From contig DAOVGN010000067.1 in assembly GCA_030672385.1 (NCBI GenBank), positions 1-35,323 of the forward strand: a stretch of DNA of 35,323 nucleotides. The letters are read 5' to 3'. Position numbers and translations under genes: made by a program. The notes below the pieces were generated by a model that saw nothing but the letters and a program-made list of their open reading frames with translations, ran no database searches and was not told where the DNA came from. The DNA comes from Deltaproteobacteria bacterium (GTDB lineage: Bacteria; Desulfobacterota; B13-G15; RBG-16-54-18). Positions 30,583 to 35,323 of this stretch are shown here, in pieces (within the stretch, counting starts at the first letter, position 1; each line of letters begins with the position of its first letter).

Positions 30583-31929
30583 CTATCTGGACCGAGGGAC
30601 AGCATCTTTCGGGACGATTACCTTCTTATTGGCCTCCCGCTCCTGCGGTGCTACATCCTGTTCCAGGAGAAAGAGCTCCTTTTTCCCGTGACAAGAGTTG
30701 CAGCTCTTGGTCTGGGGGGTTGTGCGCTGGATGTTATGAGGGGTGGCCATCTTCCAGTTGGGAAGGGCATCGAAGTTGGCCAGCCCGTCCTTTACATAGA
30801 AATCAAAAGTTCCCTTGCTCACCGGGATATGGCGAACGGTGATGAACTTATAGGGCCTGTTTTTATTGGGGTTCGGGTTCAGCCCGATCTTGAACCCAAG
30901 CTCGCTCTTGTCCGTCTTGAAGTAGGGAAGCCCTTTGGCGTCCTTTCCCACGTGACAGTTGTAGCAGTTTTTGTAGGTCACTGAATGGCATACGTGACAA
31001 CTCACCTTCCCTCGGTGCAGCCTATGGGTCTTGATCTTGGCCTTGGGACTCGCTGCATCCTGGTGGCAGTTCTCGCACCGGGGGGCATTCTCCACCTCAT
31101 AGCGATGGTTGAAGTTTTTCCCCATGCCGTGCATCTCCTCACCGGTGTGGCAGGCGATGCACTCCATCCCCTTCTTGGCATAGTGGGCATCGCCAGGTAC
31201 CCCAGGATTCTTGCCAAGATACTCCTTTTCAACCCTGCTGCCGTGGCATGAGGTGCAGTTGGTCTCCATGGGGGGGGTCTTATGGAAGAGATGACCCGCC
31301 ACAAACCCCCCTTCCACCGAATCTGGACGGGAGACATGGCACTGGCCACAACTGCTGTGACATTGGAAGCAGTGAGTTTTCATCCCCTTGAAGACCTTTT
31401 CCCTGACCGCCTTATCCGTACTGGCCCGCACGCCGACAAGGTGGCTGAATCCGCTAAGGCTTATGTGGACATTGGTCTTGTTCTTCGCGACGATCTCCTC
31501 ATGGCACTCACCACAGGCATTGGTGGCATTAGGGTATGTCGGATCGGGAATCATACCTTTGTGGGCGACCTTCCAGTTGGCGGCCTTGGGGTTTCCGCCA
31601 TGACATGCCTCACAGGCGATCTCCCCATGGGGATCTTCATCAAGGAATTCCTCATCTATCAGTACCTTCTCATATGGCTCCAACGGAGCCAGCTCTCCCC
31701 CTCACCCCTCCCCCTTGGACTCAGCCGATTTCTGACAAGGTCTCTTGCTCTTGGCGGCGATCTCCCTCGTGATCTTCACCAGGTCTTTTACTGAGGTATG
31801 GCAGGAGATACAGGTGCTCCCCTCTTGGGTCTGTACGGAATCTACGGTGCCCCAGATGAGGAAACATCCCACAAAAATCAGGGGCACCAACCACAGATAC
31901 CAGAGTTCTTTGCCTTTTTGCCGCAACAT
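30583..31929 (-). CDS. Multihaem c-type cytochrome, 11 CxxCH in total, interrupted by one in-frame TGA (31702-31704); candidate selenocysteine/recoded or nonsense codon
   Basis: ORF-track entries 31702..31929 (signal anchor + CISCH) and 30583..31683 (10 CxxCH, no signal peptide) are in the same frame: ..CQKSAESKGEG[TGA]GGELAPLEPYEKVLIDEEFLDEDPHGEIACEACHGG... Confidence 0.8.
31675..31691 (-). other. Hairpin just downstream of the in-frame TGA (SECIS-like candidate)
   Basis: TGA-GGGGGAGAGC-TGGCTCC-GTT-GGAGCCA: 7-bp stem, GTT loop beginning 17 nt after the TGA. Confidence 0.35.
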
Positions 31930-31931
31930 TT

Positions 31932-32591
31932 TTACCTCCTTTCCCTTAACTGTACCCTTATCTCAATCTCTTGTGGGGTTGCACACCCCCTTAATGAAGA
32001 GACCATCCCTTGGACAGTCTTGGAGATAATGGACTTGGTGAAGGGTCGCAGGGGGATAATCTCCCCATCTACCCACAGGGTGGCATCGACTCCTTTATGT
32101 ATGGATATGACCCGTTCTTCGATGATATCGGCTACTCTGGTGATGTCATTTGGGCTAAGACAGGGGATATCCATCTGGAGGGGTTCATCGCTCACCACGG
32201 CGATCAGGTTCTCCAGCTCCGATGCCAGGGGATGGGGATGGACCTCTTTTCTGAAGACCTCCACTTTAGGGTGTCTGTCTCGCTTAAATCCCTCCGCAAC
32301 GATGATGTCCGCCCCACGGATAAACCGAGCAGCCAGTTCGTCCAGGGGGAGGTCCCGAGAGACATCCTCTACCAGGGCGACCCTCTGCGGCGAGGAGATG
32401 ACCACTGTTTGGGCGCCGGCCTCTTGGTGGCGCCAGCTATCCTTTCCCTTGTGATCGATCTCAAAACTGTCTACGTTATGTTTAATGGTGGCTACCTGAT
32501 AGCCACGTCGGATGAGCTCTGGGATCAGTCGTTCAATAAGGGTGGTCTTCCCGCTCTTGGACCTCCCAACAATGGAAATGATAGGTATCAT
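31932..32591 (-). CDS. mobB: MobB-like molybdopterin-guanine dinucleotide biosynthesis GTPase with C-terminal extension
   Basis: IISIVGRSKSGKTTLIERLIPELIRRGYQVATIKHNVDSFEIDHKGKDSWRHQEAGA. Confidence 0.9.
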   Translation of the reverse strand: MIPIISIVGRSKSGKTTLIERLIPELIRRGYQVATIKHNVDSFEIDHKGKDSWRHQEAGAQTVVISSPQRVALVEDVSRDLPLDELAARFIRGADIIVAEGFKRDRHPKVEVFRKEVHPHPLASELENLIAVVSDEPLQMDIPCLSPNDITRVADIIEERVISIHKGVDATLWVDGEIIPLRPFTKSIISKTVQGMVSSLRGCATPQEIEIRVQLRERR

Positions 32592-32691
32592 AGATCACCT
32601 TTCTTTAGCAGTGCAGTGAGAGGTTGTAAAAGGAGCTTCTGGATTCGTTGCGTTGAATAATTATACAACAATTCTCCTTTCCCCGAAAAAA

Positions 32692-32720
32692 TATATATAG
32701 AGAGGAGAAAATATTGTCAA
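32692..32720 (-). promoter_or_regulatory. Candidate sigma70-type promoter for mobB/cytochrome/rhodanese
   Basis: Minus strand TTGACA-N17-TATATA. Confidence 0.6.
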
Positions 32721-32933
32721 GTTAAAAATAACTGTGTTGAAATTTTTAATAGATTCTCACCTAGTTGATGAGCGTAATTGGGCCATCGTTTTTAACCCAT
32801 TTAGAGCGAAGATAGGTTGCACCTGAGATGTGAGGGCTGTAACATTTTTTTAAGACTTTTTTATGGTCATTGCAAACCTGGCGGATAGGGTTTCATTATT
32901 GAGATTTGGTTACCATTATGGTATGGATAAGCC

Positions 32934-34166
32934 ATGGCCCTTCATGAAGAGAATCCGTCTAAGGTAAAGAGGGCGGATATCGTAGTCGGCATTCCCTCCT
33001 ACAATGAGGCGCAGACTATTTCTCACCCCACAACCCAGGCCGATCTGGGGCTCCTTCAGTTTTTCGGGGATAAGAGTTCAGTGATCATCAACTGCGACAA
33101 CAACTCCCCTGATGGGACTAAAGAGGCCTTTTTGAATACCCCCACTAAGACCCCAAAGATCTACCTCTCCACGCCCTCTGGGGTACGAGGAAAGGGGAAT
33201 AACCTGATAGAGCTTTTTGCCAAGGTCAATGAGTTGGGGGCCCATGCCTGCATCATCATTGATGCCGATCTGAAGAGCATCACCCCTAGGTGGATAAGAA
33301 ACCTGGGGGAACCCCTATTCATGGATTTTGGTTTCGTTGCCCCCCTTTACGTACGGCACAAATACGACGGTACCATCACGAATAATATCGCCTACCCCTT
33401 TATCCGCTCCCTCTATGGTCGTCGCGTCCGCCAACCCATCGGGGGGGAGTTTGGCATCTCCGGTGAGATAGTGCGCATATATCTGGAACGTGAATTTTGG
33501 AATAATGAGATCTCCCAGTTCGGCATTGATATCTGGATGACCACCCTGGCGATCGCCCATGACATACCCATCTGCCAATCTTACATGGGGCGTCCGAAGA
33601 TTCACCGTCCCAAGGACCCTGGGGCTGACCTTGGCCCTATGTTCGAGCAGGTAGTGGGCACCATCTTCAACATGATGATCCCATATGAACCCTATTGGAG
33701 AAAGATAAGGTGGAGCAAGCCCACAGCCGTCTTTGGATTCGGCCTTGGGGAGATGGAACTGCCCCCTTCGGTGGAGGTGGATCAGGAGGGGCTCTATCAG
33801 CGCTTTTTACAGGGCGTTGCCCAATTTCAGACGGTTTGGAAGAAGGTGCTGGCACCAGAGGTCTTCGCCAAGCTTATGGAGGTCACAGAGTTGGTTCGGG
33901 AGCATCTTGATTTCCCCACCCAGCTTTGGGCCCACATACTCTTCGATTATGCCATCGCCTACCAAAGGTTTAAGGGTGATAAAAAAATGTTGCTGGATTC
34001 CTTGATCCCCCTCTATTTTGGCAGGGTCTGTTCCTTCGTTCAGCGCACCGACAGGATGTCCATCCAGGAGGCGGAGGAATACATCGATGGCCAATGTCTT
34101 GTATTTGAGGAGGCTAGACCCTATTTGGATGAGAGGTGGGGGAAAGGGGGCGGGGAAGATGTATAA
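32934..34166 (+). CDS. Family 2-like glycosyltransferase, related to glucosyl-3-phosphoglycerate/mannosylglycerate synthases
   Basis: ADIVVGIPSYNEAQTI, NCDNNSPDGT, GKGNNL, IIIDADLKSITPRWI, QPIGGEFGISGE; substrate not determinable. Confidence 0.75.
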   Translation: MALHEENPSKVKRADIVVGIPSYNEAQTISHPTTQADLGLLQFFGDKSSVIINCDNNSPDGTKEAFLNTPTKTPKIYLSTPSGVRGKGNNLIELFAKVNELGAHACIIIDADLKSITPRWIRNLGEPLFMDFGFVAPLYVRHKYDGTITNNIAYPFIRSLYGRRVRQPIGGEFGISGEIVRIYLEREFWNNEISQFGIDIWMTTLAIAHDIPICQSYMGRPKIHRPKDPGADLGPMFEQVVGTIFNMMIPYEPYWRKIRWSKPTAVFGFGLGEMELPPSVEVDQEGLYQRFLQGVAQFQTVWKKVLAPEVFAKLMEVTELVREHLDFPTQLWAHILFDYAIAYQRFKGDKKMLLDSLIPLYFGRVCSFVQRTDRMSIQEAEEYIDGQCLVFEEARPYLDERWGKGGGEDV

Positions 34167-34557
34167 GATCCTAGTGGTCGATGATGAGGAGTCCATACGA
34201 TTCCTTTATCAAGAAGAGTTGACGGATGAGGGTTATGAGGTGATCACGGCCGAGAGTGGCTACAGGCTCGTGGAGAGGATCGAAGAGGAGGGGCCTGATC
34301 TCGTCATCTTGGACATCAAACTAGCTGGATACGATGGATTGGATCTGCTTCAAGAGATCCGCAGCAGGTATTATGATCTACCGGTTATTCTCTGTTCTGC
34401 ATACGAGGTCTTCAAGAGGGATATAAAGACCATTGCCGCCGATGCCTACGTGGTCAAATCATCGGATTTGACCCAGCTCAAGGAGATGGTCCGCAGGGCC
34501 CTTGAAGGAAGGACAAGCTTGGAAAGGGGGAGTGATGAAGATGGAGGAGGAGTTTGA
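34159..34557 (+). CDS. Single-domain response regulator (receiver only)
   Basis: MYKILVVDDEESIRFLYQEELTDEGYEVITAESGYRLVERIEEEGPDLVILDIKLAGYDGLDLLQEIR; no output domain; start 34159 preferred over ORF-track 34018. Confidence 0.88.
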   Translation: MYKILVVDDEESIRFLYQEELTDEGYEVITAESGYRLVERIEEEGPDLVILDIKLAGYDGLDLLQEIRSRYYDLPVILCSAYEVFKRDIKTIAADAYVVKSSDLTQLKEMVRRALEGRTSLERGSDEDGGGV

Positions 34558-35320
34558 GCTTTCCCTCTTAGAACGACCTGAGGTCTCACATTTTATCTTC
34601 TATCCACGCAGAGACCCTCCTCCAGAGGATGATACAGCCATTTATCCAGTACAGGTGGAGGAAGGGGTATCCATCGTCTGTCGCTTCTATCCGGCCGCAG
34701 AGGAGGCTGCCACCATCCTCTACTTCCACGGAAATGGTGAGACTGCAGGGGACTATGACCTCGTCTCTTCCCTCTATACCTCTCGGGGGATCAACTTCTT
34801 TGTAGCCGACTACCGCGGGTATGGTCTGAGCACAGGGGAGCCTTCCATAGGGCATATATTTCGGGATGCCCATCCCATCTTTCAGAGGCTCAAAGAGGTC
34901 CTCCAGGAAGGAGGTCATCCTTGGGTGATCTTCGTCATGGGCCGTTCCTTGGGGAGCGCTCCGGCCATAGAGGTGGCCTTTCACTACCAGGATGAGTTAA
35001 AAGGGCTTATTGTGGAGAGTGGTTTCAGTGACGCCTTTCGCCTTCTCAGCTACATAGGGTTGCCCCTGGAGACTGCAACACGCCAAGGGGAGTTCCCTAA
35101 TGGGACGAAGATGCGCTCCATCCGTCTGCCCACCCTCTTCATCCATGCTGCCGATGATCATCTAATCCCCCTGCGGGAGGCCGAGGAGTTATATAGCTTA
35201 TGCGCCGCCCAAGAAAAGCAGATGCTGGTGATACCGCGGGCTGACCACAACAATTTGATGATGGTGGGAAGGGATCGTTACTTTCAGGCCATCCAGGAGT
35301 TCATTAAGAGACATGCATAA
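34535..35320 (+). CDS. Alpha/beta hydrolase
   Basis: ILYFHGNGETAGDYD, GRSLGSAPAIEVA nucleophile elbow, FIHAADDHLIPLREAEELY; start 34535 inferred from overlap and RBS (ORF track 34502). Confidence 0.85.
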   Translation: MKMEEEFELSLLERPEVSHFIFYPRRDPPPEDDTAIYPVQVEEGVSIVCRFYPAAEEAATILYFHGNGETAGDYDLVSSLYTSRGINFFVADYRGYGLSTGEPSIGHIFRDAHPIFQRLKEVLQEGGHPWVIFVMGRSLGSAPAIEVAFHYQDELKGLIVESGFSDAFRLLSYIGLPLETATRQGEFPNGTKMRSIRLPTLFIHAADDHLIPLREAEELYSLCAAQEKQMLVIPRADHNNLMMVGRDRYFQAIQEFIKRHA

Positions 35321-35323
35321 CGT

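Noticed and set aside
16133-31704. Genome-wide reassignment of TGA (e.g. to Trp or Gly) to explain two in-frame TGAs
   Set aside because: Many genes here end at TGA at the expected protein end (xseA, M23, dxs, secG, proS), so TGA functions as stop; any recoding would be site-specific.
31798-32660. Long plus-strand ORFs 31798..32454 and 32010..32660
   Set aside because: Antisense to mobB, whose minus-strand translation has clear P-loop and MobB motifs.

Overview
The window looks like a chromosomal segment from a Desulfobacterota/deltaproteobacteria-like anaerobe (inferred from gene content only). Bases 1-18 kb are mostly housekeeping: gatB (3' end cut by the window edge), xseA, M23 peptidase, xseB, ispA, dxs, tlyA, DUF4416, yicC, DUF370/RemA-like, gmk, rpoZ, gap-pgk-tpiA-secG, tRNA-Leu(GAG), proS, a DUF488 gene with an in-frame TGA, and aspS. 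Bases 18-35 kb are accessory and redox-related: a LysM lytic transglycosylase, an NtrC-type regulator with a haem-motif sensor kinase, a ~1 kb gene-poor stretch with coding debris, a Cys-rich GcvH-like protein behind a candidate sigma-54 promoter, archaemetzincin, a 13-CxxCH cytochrome with duplicated EF-hand-like modules plus a cytochrome b, an aminotransferase, a mobB/multihaem cytochrome/rhodanese cluster, and a GT/receiver/hydrolase operon. Main leads: (1) a multihaem cytochrome whose export signal and first haem site are separated by one in-frame TGA from a 10-haem domain, with a 7-bp hairpin just downstream (selenocysteine recoding versus nonsense or sequence error); (2) a three-copy, ~115-135 bp, partly palindromic intergenic repeat family; (3) a candidate sigma-54 promoter with two palindromes in front of a GcvH-like protein that lacks the lipoyl lysine; (4) an internally duplicated 13-haem/EF-hand cytochrome paired with a cytochrome b. 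No CRISPR array, rRNA or intact transposase was seen.
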